The notes beneath the pieces are model-generated. The model saw only the letters and a program-made list of their open reading frames with translations. It was not told the DNA's origin and made no database searches. DNA of 64,000 bases from Dongia_B soli (GTDB lineage Bacteria; Pseudomonadota; Alphaproteobacteria; Dongiales; Dongiaceae), in NCBI RefSeq assembly GCF_034044715.1, contig NZ_JAXCLW010000001.1, positions 620,001 through 684,000 on the forward strand. The letters run 5' to 3'. Position 1 is the stretch's first letter, and each line of letters starts with the position of its first letter. Shown in pieces: positions 18,202 to 26,930 of the stretch. The position numbers and the translations under genes are program-made.

Positions 18202-18935
18202 ACGCATCGCTGGGAACTCCCCTACCGTTACTCGAGATCGCGGATCTGCATGTCAGTTATGGCCGCATCCGAGCGGTCGATGGCCTTGAGATGAAAGTCG
18301 AAGCGGGATCGATCGTCAGCCTGGTGGGCAGCAATGGCGCCGGCAAGACGACCAGCCTGACGGCCTTGTCCGGCATATTGCCGCTGTCCGGCGGCCGGAT
18401 CCGATTTGCCGGTGAGGATATCACCGATCTGGCGCCGGAATTGCGCGTGCGGCGGGGTATCGCCCACGTGCCGGAGCGGCGGCGGCTCCTTCCGGGAATG
18501 AGTGTTCGCGAGAATCTCGTTCTCGGCAGTTACATTCGCCATGACCGGCACGGCATCGAGCAGGATATCACCGCGATGGTTGAGCTGTTTCCGATCCTTG
18601 GAGACAGATTCGCGCAGATGGCTGGCACGCTTTCCGGCGGCGAACAGCAGATGCTGGCGATCGCACGCGGTCTGATGTCACGCCCCTCGCTGCTGGTGAT
18701 GGACGAGCCCACCATGGGCCTATCGCCCAAAATGATCGATGTGATTCTCGATACGGTGCAGCAAATCAACAGCCAAGGCACGACCGTGCTGCTGGTCGAA
18801 CAGAACGCGGTCGAGGCAATGCGGCTGTCGGATCATGTCTACATCATGCGCCTGGGGCGCGTCGTTCATCAGGATCTCGGAGCAAAGATCGACCCGGAAC
18901 TGGTGAAGGCTTTTTACATGGGAGAAGTGCTGTGA
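18198..18935 (+). CDS. ABC importer ATPase, LivF type
   Basis: A 245-residue ATP-binding subunit. Walker A is G-S-N-G-A-G-K-T-T, the LivF-type H-V-P-E-R-R-R-L-L-P-G-M-S-V-R-E-N-L is present, the signature is L-S-G-G-E-Q-Q-M-L-A-I-A-R, and Walker B is L-L-V-M-D-E-P-T-M-G-L-S-P. It starts inside the livG stop (ATGA) and its own stop overlaps the next gene (GTGA), so livG, livF and the catabolic genes are tightly coupled. It forms the importer's ATPase pair with LivG. Confidence 0.96.
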   Translation: MNASLGTPLPLLEIADLHVSYGRIRAVDGLEMKVEAGSIVSLVGSNGAGKTTSLTALSGILPLSGGRIRFAGEDITDLAPELRVRRGIAHVPERRRLLPGMSVRENLVLGSYIRHDRHGIEQDITAMVELFPILGDRFAQMAGTLSGGEQQMLAIARGLMSRPSLLVMDEPTMGLSPKMIDVILDTVQQINSQGTTVLLVEQNAVEAMRLSDHVYIMRLGRVVHQDLGAKIDPELVKAFYMGEVL

Positions 18936-19888
18936 CAAGCGATGGGTTCGACACCACCACCACAAAACAGCCGCGCTTGCGGGTTGGAACTTTTCTGCAA
19001 GTACCACAGGCAGCGCAGGCCAAGGCCGGACAGATCGCCATTCTCGGTTTGCCTTTCGATTGCGGCACCAATCCGACGCGTATCGGTTCACGGCAGGGGC
19101 CGGCGGCCTTCCGGGCCATGTCATCGGAAATACGCCCGTTTTATCCGCCGCTTGCCGATATCGATCCGCGCGCGGGGAATCGCGTCGTCGATCTTGGCGA
19201 TGTCGAAGTGACCAGCTCGGATATCGTTCCCTCCTTCCAGGCGATGGAGCGGGCGGTGCTCGATATCATCGAGGCCGATGCCGTGCCGCTCTGTGTCGGT
19301 GGCGACGGTACGGTAACGCTGGCCGTGTTGCGGGCGCTGGCTCGGCAATTCCCTGACCTGACGCTCATTCATATCGATGCCCATACCGACAGCTATCCCT
19401 GGGACGGATTGAACACGGGCACCACCTTCGCACGGGCCGCAGAAGAAAAATTGATCGATGTGCCGCGCTCTTTCCATATCGGCGCGCGCGGCACCCTGCC
19501 GATCGCCGGTGCTTACCAGCATACCCGCTCTCTGGGTTTTCAGCTGATCACCGGTGAGGAAGTCCGCCAACACGGCGCCGCCGAGATCGCAGCGATGGTC
19601 AAGCGCACACTCGCCGGCCGGCCGGTGCATCTCAGTTTCGACATGGATTATTTCGACCCCTCCGCCGCGCCAGGTGTGGCAACGCCTACTTGGGGCGGGC
19701 CACCGGTTTCGGAAACTTTCGACCTGCTGCACGGTCTGGCCGGGCTGGATATCGTCGGGGTCGATATCAACACGCTCAGCCCGCCGCATGATGTCGCCGG
19801 CATGGCCGCGATGCTAGCCGGCCATGTTGCGGTCATCGCGATGCATCTTGTCCAGCTCGGCCAGGCAAGACGGTCAAATCAGGCGTAA
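18932..19888 (+). CDS. Arginase/agmatinase-fold protein with altered active site
   Basis: A 318-residue ureohydrolase-superfamily protein starting at GTG inside the livF stop. The manganese motifs D149-A-H-T-D153 and F-D237-M-D239-x-x-D-P-x-x-A-P-G are intact. However, the GGDHS motif is G-G-D-G126-T, so the first metal-ligand His is missing. The H-G-T-x-F motif is T162-G-T-T-F, losing the proton-shuttle His. The substrate-guanidinium Glu of the E-V-x-P motif is T281. True arginases and agmatinases keep all three. Plausible roles are a hydrolase for a different C-N bond or a non-catalytic partner; calling it agmatinase would be unsafe. Confidence 0.9.
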   Translation: MTSDGFDTTTTKQPRLRVGTFLQVPQAAQAKAGQIAILGLPFDCGTNPTRIGSRQGPAAFRAMSSEIRPFYPPLADIDPRAGNRVVDLGDVEVTSSDIVPSFQAMERAVLDIIEADAVPLCVGGDGTVTLAVLRALARQFPDLTLIHIDAHTDSYPWDGLNTGTTFARAAEEKLIDVPRSFHIGARGTLPIAGAYQHTRSLGFQLITGEEVRQHGAAEIAAMVKRTLAGRPVHLSFDMDYFDPSAAPGVATPTWGGPPVSETFDLLHGLAGLDIVGVDINTLSPPHDVAGMAAMLAGHVAVIAMHLVQLGQARRSNQA

Positions 19889-19916
19889 CGGTCACGCCAA
19901 AGTGGAGCGATCGATT

Positions 19917-21083
19917 ATGAACAGCCACCACAATGGGCACAAGACACTCAGCCCCCAACCCTATGTCTGGTCCGAGCCGCCGCTGGGCGAAGCCAAAAGC
20001 TTGCCGCCGGCCTTTTACACCGACCCGGCAATCTTCAAGGCGGAGATGGAGCATATCCATCTCAAGAACTGGTTCTTCGCCGGGCGGGTCGATGAAGTAG
20101 CGAAGCGCGGCGATTACCGCACCTTCGATACTGTTGGGGGACCCGCGCTTCTGATTCGGGGCGATGACGGCGTGTTGCGCGCCTTCGCCAATGTCTGCCG
20201 CCATCGATCCTCCACTCTACTCGAAGGATGCGGCACGGCCCGCCGGATCATCTGCCCCTATCATGCCTGGAGCTACCGGCTCGACGGCACGCTCGCCGGC
20301 GCGCCCAATATGAGCGAAGTGCCGAATTTCGATCCGTCGCATTCCTCGCATAAGCTGGCCGAAATCCGCATGGAGATCTGGGAAGGCGCAATCTTCCTCG
20401 ATTACGACGACACGGCACCCAGCCTCGCCGAGCATCTTGGTAATCTGCCCGATCTTCTGGGATCGCATCGCTTCGGTGAGATGGTCTGCACCTGGCGTAC
20501 CGAGATCGAGACCAGATGCAATTGGAAGATGCTGCTGGAAAACGCCATGGAAACCTATCATACCGGCATCGTCCATGCGGCAACGATCGGTGCGCAGCGC
20601 AGTGTGAGCTTCCCGACGGTTGGCGAATGGCAAAGCTTTCAGGTTCTCTCGACGCAATCCATCGCCGTGCTCAAGGACAAGCCGCCCTTCCCGGCAATCG
20701 AGGGACTTTCCGAGCAGTCAAAGCAAGGCACGCATTTCACCCTGATCCATCCGACCACACAATTCGCCAGCGCCCAGGATTGTATCTGGTGGCTGGCAGT
20801 ACGGCCGGTCGCGGTTGATCATTCCATCCTGTCGATCGGCGGCTGCTTCCCCCGCAGCTATACCGAACAGCCGGATTTTCCGCAATTGGCGGCTCCCTAT
20901 TACAAGCGATGGGAGGCCGTTGCCCGTGAAGATGTCGGCATTCTGGAAAAACAGCAACGCGGCCTGTCGTCCAGGCTCGCCCGTCCGGGACAGCTCTGTT
21001 GGCGCGATGACATGATCCTGGCCATGAACCGCTGGGTGGTGGGGCGCCTGCCAGCCCATATCGTCGAAGGGGTATTTGAATGA
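19917..21083 (+). CDS. Rieske non-heme iron oxygenase, alpha subunit
   Basis: A 388-residue ring-hydroxylating-type oxygenase. The Rieske [2Fe-2S] ligands are C94-R-H96 and C113-P-Y-H116 (C-x-H-x16-C-x-x-H). The mononuclear iron site begins with N209-x-x-E212-x-Y-H215-x4-H220, and the third ligand should be an Asp near R-D-D-M-I-L-A-M-N. Such enzymes add oxygen to, or demethylate, aromatic acids and quaternary amines with electrons from a reductase. No reductase or ferredoxin gene is in the cluster, so electrons must come from elsewhere. The ATG at 19917 is 28 bases after the ureohydrolase-like gene. The substrate cannot be named. Confidence 0.95.
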   Translation: MNSHHNGHKTLSPQPYVWSEPPLGEAKSLPPAFYTDPAIFKAEMEHIHLKNWFFAGRVDEVAKRGDYRTFDTVGGPALLIRGDDGVLRAFANVCRHRSSTLLEGCGTARRIICPYHAWSYRLDGTLAGAPNMSEVPNFDPSHSSHKLAEIRMEIWEGAIFLDYDDTAPSLAEHLGNLPDLLGSHRFGEMVCTWRTEIETRCNWKMLLENAMETYHTGIVHAATIGAQRSVSFPTVGEWQSFQVLSTQSIAVLKDKPPFPAIEGLSEQSKQGTHFTLIHPTTQFASAQDCIWWLAVRPVAVDHSILSIGGCFPRSYTEQPDFPQLAAPYYKRWEAVAREDVGILEKQQRGLSSRLARPGQLCWRDDMILAMNRWVVGRLPAHIVEGVFE

Positions 21084-22072
21084 TGCGTGTTCTTCTCACC
21101 CATAACCGGGACTTGCTCAAGCACTTCTACAGCCCGAAAGCGGTCGCGCAGTTGAAAGAGATCGTGGACCTGCGGATGAACGAGTCCGATCAACCGCTAC
21201 GGGGAGACGACCTGGTGGCCGCCGCCGAAGGCTGCGAGATGGTCATCTCCGACCGCCTTGCCGCCGCACCGCGCGAGGTCTTGCAACGCCTGAACAGCGT
21301 CAAGGTGCTCACGCGCTGTGCGGTGGATATCCGCAACATCGACGTCGATGCCGCTTCAGCTGCGGGCATCCTGGTTTGCCGCTGCAGTTCCGGCTATGCC
21401 GATTCCGTCGGTGAGCACGCAATCGCATTGATGCTCGATCTCGCCCGCGGCATCACGGAAACCGCCGAGCGCTATCACGCCGGAATTGCCGAGCATCGCA
21501 TGGTCTTTCGCCGCCAGCTCGCTGGCGCGCATGTCGGCATCATTGGCTATGGATCGATCGGCCGTCGTATCGCCGAACTGGCCCTGGCCTTCGCGATGAA
21601 GGTCTCGGTCTACGATCCCTATGCCAGAATCGGCCATGGCGCTGTCCGAGCGGCCTGCTTCGATGAGGTTCTCTCGCAGCCGGATTTCGTCGTTTGCGCC
21701 GCCTATGCCACGCCCGAGACGACCGGCATGATGAACGCCTCCGCCTTCGGCCGGATGCGGCGGGACGCTTATTTCATCAACATCTCGCGCGGGATTCTGG
21801 TGAATGAGGACGATCTGCACGCGGCCTTGCAGACTGGCACCATCGCCGGCGCCGGGCTGGATGTCGGCCTCGGCACGGACGAACAGCCGAGCTTGAAACT
21901 CGCGCGTTTGCCGAACGTCGTCGCGACACCGCATTCCGCGGCGTTGATGCCAGAGCCTTCGGAACATCAGGCCCTGGAGACTGTGGCGCAGGTCCGCGCC
22001 CTGCTGCAAGGGACATTGCCACCTTTGGCCGTCAATCCTCACCGGGCGACGCGGTGGTGGGGGCAAGCATGA
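21080..22072 (+). CDS. D-2-hydroxyacid dehydrogenase
   Basis: A 330-residue NAD(P)-dependent dehydrogenase. The Rossmann motif is H-V-G-I-I-G-Y-G-S-I-G-R-R-I-A. The catalytic Arg is in I-S-R-G-I-L-V-N, the Glu in the G-L-D-V-G-L-G-T-D-E-Q-P region and the His in T-P-H-S-A-A-L. The family interconverts 2-oxo acids and D-2-hydroxy acids. Related enzymes include phosphoglycerate and hydroxypyruvate dehydrogenases. The C-terminal end of the NAD domain is standard and no ACT domain is present. It overlaps the Rieske gene (ATGA), so it presumably acts on an intermediate of the same pathway. Confidence 0.93.
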   Translation: MMRVLLTHNRDLLKHFYSPKAVAQLKEIVDLRMNESDQPLRGDDLVAAAEGCEMVISDRLAAAPREVLQRLNSVKVLTRCAVDIRNIDVDAASAAGILVCRCSSGYADSVGEHAIALMLDLARGITETAERYHAGIAEHRMVFRRQLAGAHVGIIGYGSIGRRIAELALAFAMKVSVYDPYARIGHGAVRAACFDEVLSQPDFVVCAAYATPETTGMMNASAFGRMRRDAYFINISRGILVNEDDLHAALQTGTIAGAGLDVGLGTDEQPSLKLARLPNVVATPHSAALMPEPSEHQALETVAQVRALLQGTLPPLAVNPHRATRWWGQA

Positions 22073-22932
22073 GCGAAGCGTCCGCCCGGTTGCTCCCGCC
22101 CGAACCGCCCGCTTTCCGGCCACCGCCGAATTCCTGCGATTGCCATATGCATATCTATGGCGATCCGGCGCTCTATCCGCCGCGGCCGGACTCGCCTTTC
22201 CCGCCGGTTGTCGGTGGGGATATCGCGGCCTATCTGAAGCTCCGCGAACGGCTCGGCCTGCAGCGGGCCGTTGTCGTTCAGCCCTCGGTCTATGGCTTCG
22301 ATAACAAGGCAACGCTAGACGCCATGGCAGTGCTGGGATCGGCGGCGCGCGGCGTCGCGGTCGTGCCGCGCGACGTATCGGATGCCGAGCTTGACCGACT
22401 GACGGAGCTCGGCATTCGCGGCATCCGCTTCTTCATGATCGGCGGCGGGGCGCTCACATGGGAAGACCTCGATATTCTTGCCGCCAAGACGGCGGCCTTC
22501 GGCTGGCATGTGCAAATGCAGATGGATGGCCGGCTGCTGGAGGATGCGCTGCCGCGGCTTTCACGCCTGCCGGGCCGGCTGGTGATCGATCATAACGGCA
22601 AGTTCCTGCAACCGGTCGGCACCGACCATCCAGGCTTCCGCGCCCTGCGTCAGTTGATCAATGGCGGCCGTACCTGGGTCAAGACCTCCGGCGTCTATGA
22701 GACCTCGGTGACAGGAGCGCCGGATTATGCCGATGTGGCGGTGCTCGCCCGGGCATTGATCGCCGATGCCCCCGAACGTTGTCTCTTCGCGACAAACTGG
22801 CCACATCCCAGCAAGCCGAAGGACCCGCCAAATGACGCATATCTGCTCGATTTGTTCGCCGGCTGGTGCGGCGATGCCGCAACCGCCAAACAAATTCTGG
22901 TCGACAATCCCGCCGAGGTTTACGGGTTCTGA
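22069..22932 (+). CDS. Amidohydrolase-2 (TIM-barrel) hydrolase
   Basis: A 287-residue enzyme of the amidohydrolase-2 group that includes 2-pyrone-4,6-dicarboxylate lactonase (LigI) and related lactonases. The strand-1 motif is C-D24-C-H26-M-H28. V-I-D-H-N-G-K-F fits the strand-6 region. Near the C-terminus A-T-N243-W-P-H-P stands where LigI-like enzymes have T-D-W-P-H, so the usual catalytic Asp is Asn. The start at ATG 22069 overlaps the dehydrogenase stop (ATGA). It is the last gene of the operon; a lactone or cyclic amide intermediate is a reasonable but unproven substrate. Confidence 0.92.
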   Translation: MSEASARLLPPEPPAFRPPPNSCDCHMHIYGDPALYPPRPDSPFPPVVGGDIAAYLKLRERLGLQRAVVVQPSVYGFDNKATLDAMAVLGSAARGVAVVPRDVSDAELDRLTELGIRGIRFFMIGGGALTWEDLDILAAKTAAFGWHVQMQMDGRLLEDALPRLSRLPGRLVIDHNGKFLQPVGTDHPGFRALRQLINGGRTWVKTSGVYETSVTGAPDYADVAVLARALIADAPERCLFATNWPHPSKPKDPPNDAYLLDLFAGWCGDAATAKQILVDNPAEVYGF

Positions 22933-22950
22933 GTGCTGTCTCAGGCCGAC

Positions 22951-22990
22951 GAGCAAAACAAAAGCGGCGCAACCCGATGGTTGCGCCGCT
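22951..22990 (-). terminator. Terminator of ptsN, facing the catabolic operon
   Basis: A 12-bp perfect stem (AGCGGCGCAACC at 22963-22974 and complement at 22979-22990) with a 4-base loop. On the minus strand it is followed by TTTTGTTTTG, making a good terminator 23 bases after ptsN. On the plus strand no T-run follows, so it would stop the catabolic operon only weakly. Confidence 0.8.
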
Positions 22991-23013
22991 GTCGCAAGGA
23001 AATCAATGTAGGC

Positions 23014-23478
23014 TTATGCCGCGTTGCTGGCCGTGCTGTCGGTCAGCAACGCATAGAGCGCTTCGGGCTGATCGGTGCCGCGCAGTTTTTCGCAGATACC
23101 TCGGTCGCGCAGTAATCGACTGACGCGCGCCAGAGCCTTGAGATGATCCGCGCCGGCACCTTCGGGTGCCAGGAGCAGAAAAATGAGATCAACCGGCTGT
23201 TCGTCGATCGAATCGAAATCGACGGATTCTTCCAACCGCGCAAACAGGCCGAACAGCGACTTCATTTCCGCCAGCTTGCCATGCGGGATGGCAATGCCGT
23301 TGCCGACGCCAGTCGTACCGAGGCGTTCGCGTTCCAGCAAGACATCGAAGATCGATCGCTCATGCAGGCCGGTCAGCTCTGCGGCCCGCTTCGCCAGTTC
23401 CTGCAACACTTGCTTCTTACTTGTTGCCTTCAGCCGAGCAACCACATGGGCCGGCGTAATCAAATCGTCTATTTCCAT
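23014..23478 (-). CDS. ptsN: PTS IIA-Ntr protein PtsN
   Basis: A 154-residue EIIA of the nitrogen phosphotransferase system. The phosphorylated His is in G-N-G-I-A-I-P-H-G-K at about residue 66. It is a regulatory protein, not a sugar carrier; elsewhere it modulates potassium transport and the stringent response according to its phosphorylation by NPr and EI-Ntr. It is last in the kdsD-lptCAB-rpoN-hpf-ptsN block, 120 bases after hpf, with its own terminator. No ptsP or npr gene is in the window. Confidence 0.96.
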   Translation of the reverse strand: MEIDDLITPAHVVARLKATSKKQVLQELAKRAAELTGLHERSIFDVLLERERLGTTGVGNGIAIPHGKLAEMKSLFGLFARLEESVDFDSIDEQPVDLIFLLLAPEGAGADHLKALARVSRLLRDRGICEKLRGTDQPEALYALLTDSTASNAA

Positions 23479-23598
23479 TGGTTCCCTCGTCCTGACGTGT
23501 TGCTCCCCAGGGGCAACCGCCAGTGTCCCAAGTCAGTCTCGACGAAGCGTCGCGGATAAATGTCAGGCATTTTCCGGAGATCGCTCATCGGACCAGCA

Positions 23599-24195
23599 CT
23601 ATGCATGCCGTGCCGACGCCTCCGATTGAATTCGGGGATCGACCCAGCCGATATTGCCGTCATTGCGGCGATAAACCATGTTCAGGCCGCCATGGGCGCG
23701 GTTCAGGAACATCATCGCCTTCTGATCCGACAGATCCAAGCGCATTACTGCCTCGCTCACCGTCAACGCCGGAATATCCGTCTGCATCTCCGCGATGATC
23801 ATCGGCGCCGCATCAAGCGCCGGCTCCAGCGCACCGCCCTCACCGTGACCGTCGGCGGGCAAAATATACTGCGCCGCCCGGCGCGAATCGGTCGCGGCCC
23901 GATGGTGATCGCGCAGGCGCCGTTTATAGCGTCGCAACCGCGTCGACAGATGATCCGCCGCCTTGTCATAGGCAACATAAGCCTGGTCCGCTTCGGCTTC
24001 GGATTGCAGCAGAATACCACGGCCGACATGAACTGAGATCTGCGCCGAAAACAGATGCACCTGTTTCGACAAGGTCACGTTTGCTTCGATCGGATTGCCG
24101 AAATATTTCCCGAAGATGCTATCCAGATTTTCCTCGATGTGGGTACGCAAGGCCGTGCCAACATCCAGGTTCTTACCTTTAACGGTCAGGTTCAT
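23599..24195 (-). CDS. hpf: Ribosome hibernation promoting factor, long form
   Basis: A 198-residue HPF. The N-terminal S30AE/RaiA domain (1-100) starts M-N-L-T-V-K-G-K-N-L-D-V-G and includes R-L-R-R-Y-K-R-R-L-R. A linker of about 40 residues follows. The C-terminal dimerisation domain ends M-F-L-N-R-A-H-G-G-L-N-M-V-Y-R-R. The long form dimerises 70S ribosomes in stationary phase. An in-frame start 38 codons upstream gives an unrelated tail and is rejected. It lies between rpoN and ptsN. Confidence 0.96.
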   Translation of the reverse strand: MNLTVKGKNLDVGTALRTHIEENLDSIFGKYFGNPIEANVTLSKQVHLFSAQISVHVGRGILLQSEAEADQAYVAYDKAADHLSTRLRRYKRRLRDHHRAATDSRRAAQYILPADGHGEGGALEPALDAAPMIIAEMQTDIPALTVSEAVMRLDLSDQKAMMFLNRAHGGLNMVYRRNDGNIGWVDPRIQSEASARHA

Positions 24196-24404
24196 TTCCC
24201 ACGTCCAGGTTAACGGGCCCAATCGGAATTGTGGCGTCCTCTGCCGCTCCTCCGGTCCCGACTGACGCAAAGAAGCCGGGACCATAAGAACCGGCCTCGA
24301 CCGAGTCAAGGCCGCCGGGAAACCCTACTTGGCTTGTTAAGGATTTAGACAGTCGGCGACTGGCCGCTGATCCGAACCTCCCTGGGAGAATCATGTAGCG
24401 CCCC

Positions 24405-25970
24405 TTAGACAGAACGCAAGGCTTTCTCGCGCCGACGTTGGACGGAAGACTGAATTTTGAGCGATTCCCGGTACTTAGCGACGGTGCGCCGAGCAATATC
24501 CACGCCCTGCCCCTTAAGAATTGCGACCAGTTGATCATCCGACAGAACCGCGTTGGCGGGCTCCGCGTCGATCAATTCCTTGATGCGGGAGCGGACGGAC
24601 TCGGCCGAATGGCTGGCGACCCCATTGGCTCCCTGAATGGCCGCCGAGAAGAAGTAACGCATTTCATAAAGGCCGCGCGGCGTCGCCATATATTTGTTGG
24701 TCGCGACGCGGCTGACCGTGCTTTCATGCATCTCAATCGCATTGGCGATGTCACGGCGAATGAGCGGCTTCAAATGCTGGACGCCATGCAGGAAGAAGGC
24801 TTCCTGCTGGCGGACAATTTCCGACGCAACCTTCAGGATCGTCGTTGCGCGCTGGTGCAGCGTCTTGACCAGCCAATTGGCGGCCGAGAGACGTTCCGCC
24901 AGATAGTCCTTGTCCTGCTTGGACTGGGTGCGGCCGGATACCTGGGCGTAGTATTGCTGATTGACAAGCAGGCGCGGCAGCGTATCGGCATTCAGTTCGA
25001 TACCCCAACTCCCATCCGGCTGTCGATAAACCAGGATATCCGGAACGATTGTCTGCGCTTCAATCTTGTCGAAGCTGGCGCCGGGTCGCGGATTGAGGCT
25101 GCGAATCTCCAATATCATATCGGCGAGATCTTCTGCATCCACCCCGCATAACTTCATCAATTGCGCACGATCATGCTTGGCCAGCAGGTCGAGATGCTGC
25201 AGCAAGGTCTGCATCGCCGGGTCGAGGCGATCCCGCTCCTTCAATTGCAACGCCAGGCATTCCGCGAGATCGCGCGCACAAACGCCGATTGGATCGAGTT
25301 GCTGCAATTTGCGCAGCACGGCTTCGACCTGCGCCAGATCGCAGTTCAATCTTTCGGCAATGGGAGTGAGTTCGGCCCGGATGTAACCCGCCTCGTCGAC
25401 CAGATCGATCAATTGCAGGCCGATCAGGCGTTCCGTCGGATCAGCGATATCGAGGCCGAGCTGCTGCTCGAGATGTTCATGCAGCGTGAGCTCACGGCTG
25501 AGCGTGTGTTCCAGGCCGAATTCGCCATCGCCGAAATCACCGCCGCCGCCACCGCCGCCATTGCGCCATGAATTGAGGCCAGCGAGATCCGCCACGGCGG
25601 CCGCGCCGTCTGCCGCACCGTCGCTGCTATAGACGTTCTCGTAATCGGTATCGAGCGGTGAGTCCCGCTCGTCGGGGAGAACCTCGCGGCGACCATAATC
25701 ACTGGCATCGAGCAGATTATCCGCTGCCGTTTCCGCCCCTTCCCCTTCCGGGCCGTCGCCGGAGAAGTCGGCCGCGCCATCTGCCATCTCCGTTCCCTCG
25801 GCGCGTGCATCATCGCCCCGTTCCAAAAGCGGATTTTGCTCGAGCTCCTGCTCGACGTAGCTGGTCAGTTCCTGATTCGACAGTTCCAGCAGCTTGATCG
25901 CCTGCTGCAACTGCGGCGTCATGACCAGCGTTTGGGATTGGCGTAGGTCTAATCGTTGCGTGACTGCCAT
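24405..25970 (-). CDS. rpoN: RNA polymerase sigma-54 factor
   Basis: A 521-residue sigma-54. Region I is the Gln/Leu-rich start (S-Q-T-L-V-M-T-P-Q-L-Q-Q-A-I-K-L-L). Region II is long and acidic (about 55-170, with a Gly-rich patch). The core-binding and HTH parts follow. The RpoN box A-R-R-T-V-A-K-Y-R-E-S-L near residue 500 recognises the -24 element. It needs an enhancer-binding activator; none is in the window. It lies downstream of lptB after a 102-base gap, a conserved alphaproteobacterial order. Confidence 0.98.
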   Translation of the reverse strand: MAVTQRLDLRQSQTLVMTPQLQQAIKLLELSNQELTSYVEQELEQNPLLERGDDARAEGTEMADGAADFSGDGPEGEGAETAADNLLDASDYGRREVLPDERDSPLDTDYENVYSSDGAADGAAAVADLAGLNSWRNGGGGGGGDFGDGEFGLEHTLSRELTLHEHLEQQLGLDIADPTERLIGLQLIDLVDEAGYIRAELTPIAERLNCDLAQVEAVLRKLQQLDPIGVCARDLAECLALQLKERDRLDPAMQTLLQHLDLLAKHDRAQLMKLCGVDAEDLADMILEIRSLNPRPGASFDKIEAQTIVPDILVYRQPDGSWGIELNADTLPRLLVNQQYYAQVSGRTQSKQDKDYLAERLSAANWLVKTLHQRATTILKVASEIVRQQEAFFLHGVQHLKPLIRRDIANAIEMHESTVSRVATNKYMATPRGLYEMRYFFSAAIQGANGVASHSAESVRSRIKELIDAEPANAVLSDDQLVAILKGQGVDIARRTVAKYRESLKIQSSVQRRREKALRSV

Positions 25971-26072
25971 GGCGCGGCTAGCCTAGCAAATTAGAAAGCA
26001 ACTTGCACGGCCTTCGAGGCACTCGGCATGACAATTGCTTGAAGGGGAACCGCTCCCATATAGGGAGGGATG

Positions 26073-26930
26073 TTAAAGCGAAAACCCTTCGCCTAGATAG
26101 ACGCGCCGGACGGCTTCATCCGCAACGATCTCGCGGGGCGCGCCTTCGCGCAGAACCTCGCCTTCGTGCAGAATATAGGCGCGGTCGACGATTTCCAGCG
26201 TATCGCGAACATTGTGATCGGTGATCAAGACGCCGATGCTGCGATCTTTGAGATGCGAAACGATATCGCGGATATCGGCAACGGCAATCGGATCGATACC
26301 GGCGAGCGGTTCATCCAACAGAATATAATTGGGACGTGTGGCCAGGCAGCGCGCGATTTCGACCCGGCGGCGCTCACCGCCGGATAGCGCCAGGGCCGGC
26401 ACCTTGCGCAGATGGCCGACCGAAAATTCATCCAGCAGCTTGTCGAGCTTGGCATGGCGCGAATCGGCATCGCGATCGACCACTTCAAGCACTGCCAAAA
26501 TATTCTGTTCCACCGTCATGCCGCGAAAGATCGAGGCTTCCTGGGGGAGGTAACCGACACCGGCGCGGGCACGTTCGTACATCGGCTGTTCGGTAACTTC
26601 CTGGCCGTCGAGGTAAATCGCCCCGGCATCCGGCCGCACCAATCCGGTGATGATATAGAAACAGGTCGTCTTGCCGGCGCCGTTCGGTCCCAGCAGCCCA
26701 ACCGCCTCGCCTCGCCGTACCCCAATGGTGACATCCCGCAGGACCGGCCGCTTGCGATATTGCTTGCCCAGATGATAGGCGACCAGGCCATCGACCGAGG
26801 CGGGATCGACAGCGACGCCATCCACCATGATCATGCCCGGATGATGCCCATCGGCACCGGTTGACGCAGGAAAATCCCCGCTGTCGCCGTTCACCACCCG
26901 CAGTTTCGCAGTGTGCTTTGGGTTGCTCAT
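26073..26930 (-). CDS. lptB: LPS export ABC transporter ATPase LptB
   Basis: A 285-residue ATPase. Walker A is G-P-N-G-A-G-K-T-T, the Q-loop is Y-L-P-Q-E-A-S-I-F, the signature is L-S-G-G-E-R-R-R-V-E, Walker B is I-L-L-D-E-P-L-A-G-I-D-P, and the switch region is I-T-D-H-N-V-R-D-T-L, all typical of LptB. About 40 extra N-terminal residues precede the usual start (Y-H-L-G-K-Q-Y). LptB powers LPS extraction with LptF/LptG, which are not here. Its start overlaps the lptA stop (ATGA). Confidence 0.97.
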   Translation of the reverse strand: MSNPKHTAKLRVVNGDSGDFPASTGADGHHPGMIMVDGVAVDPASVDGLVAYHLGKQYRKRPVLRDVTIGVRRGEAVGLLGPNGAGKTTCFYIITGLVRPDAGAIYLDGQEVTEQPMYERARAGVGYLPQEASIFRGMTVEQNILAVLEVVDRDADSRHAKLDKLLDEFSVGHLRKVPALALSGGERRRVEIARCLATRPNYILLDEPLAGIDPIAVADIRDIVSHLKDRSIGVLITDHNVRDTLEIVDRAYILHEGEVLREGAPREIVADEAVRRVYLGEGFSL

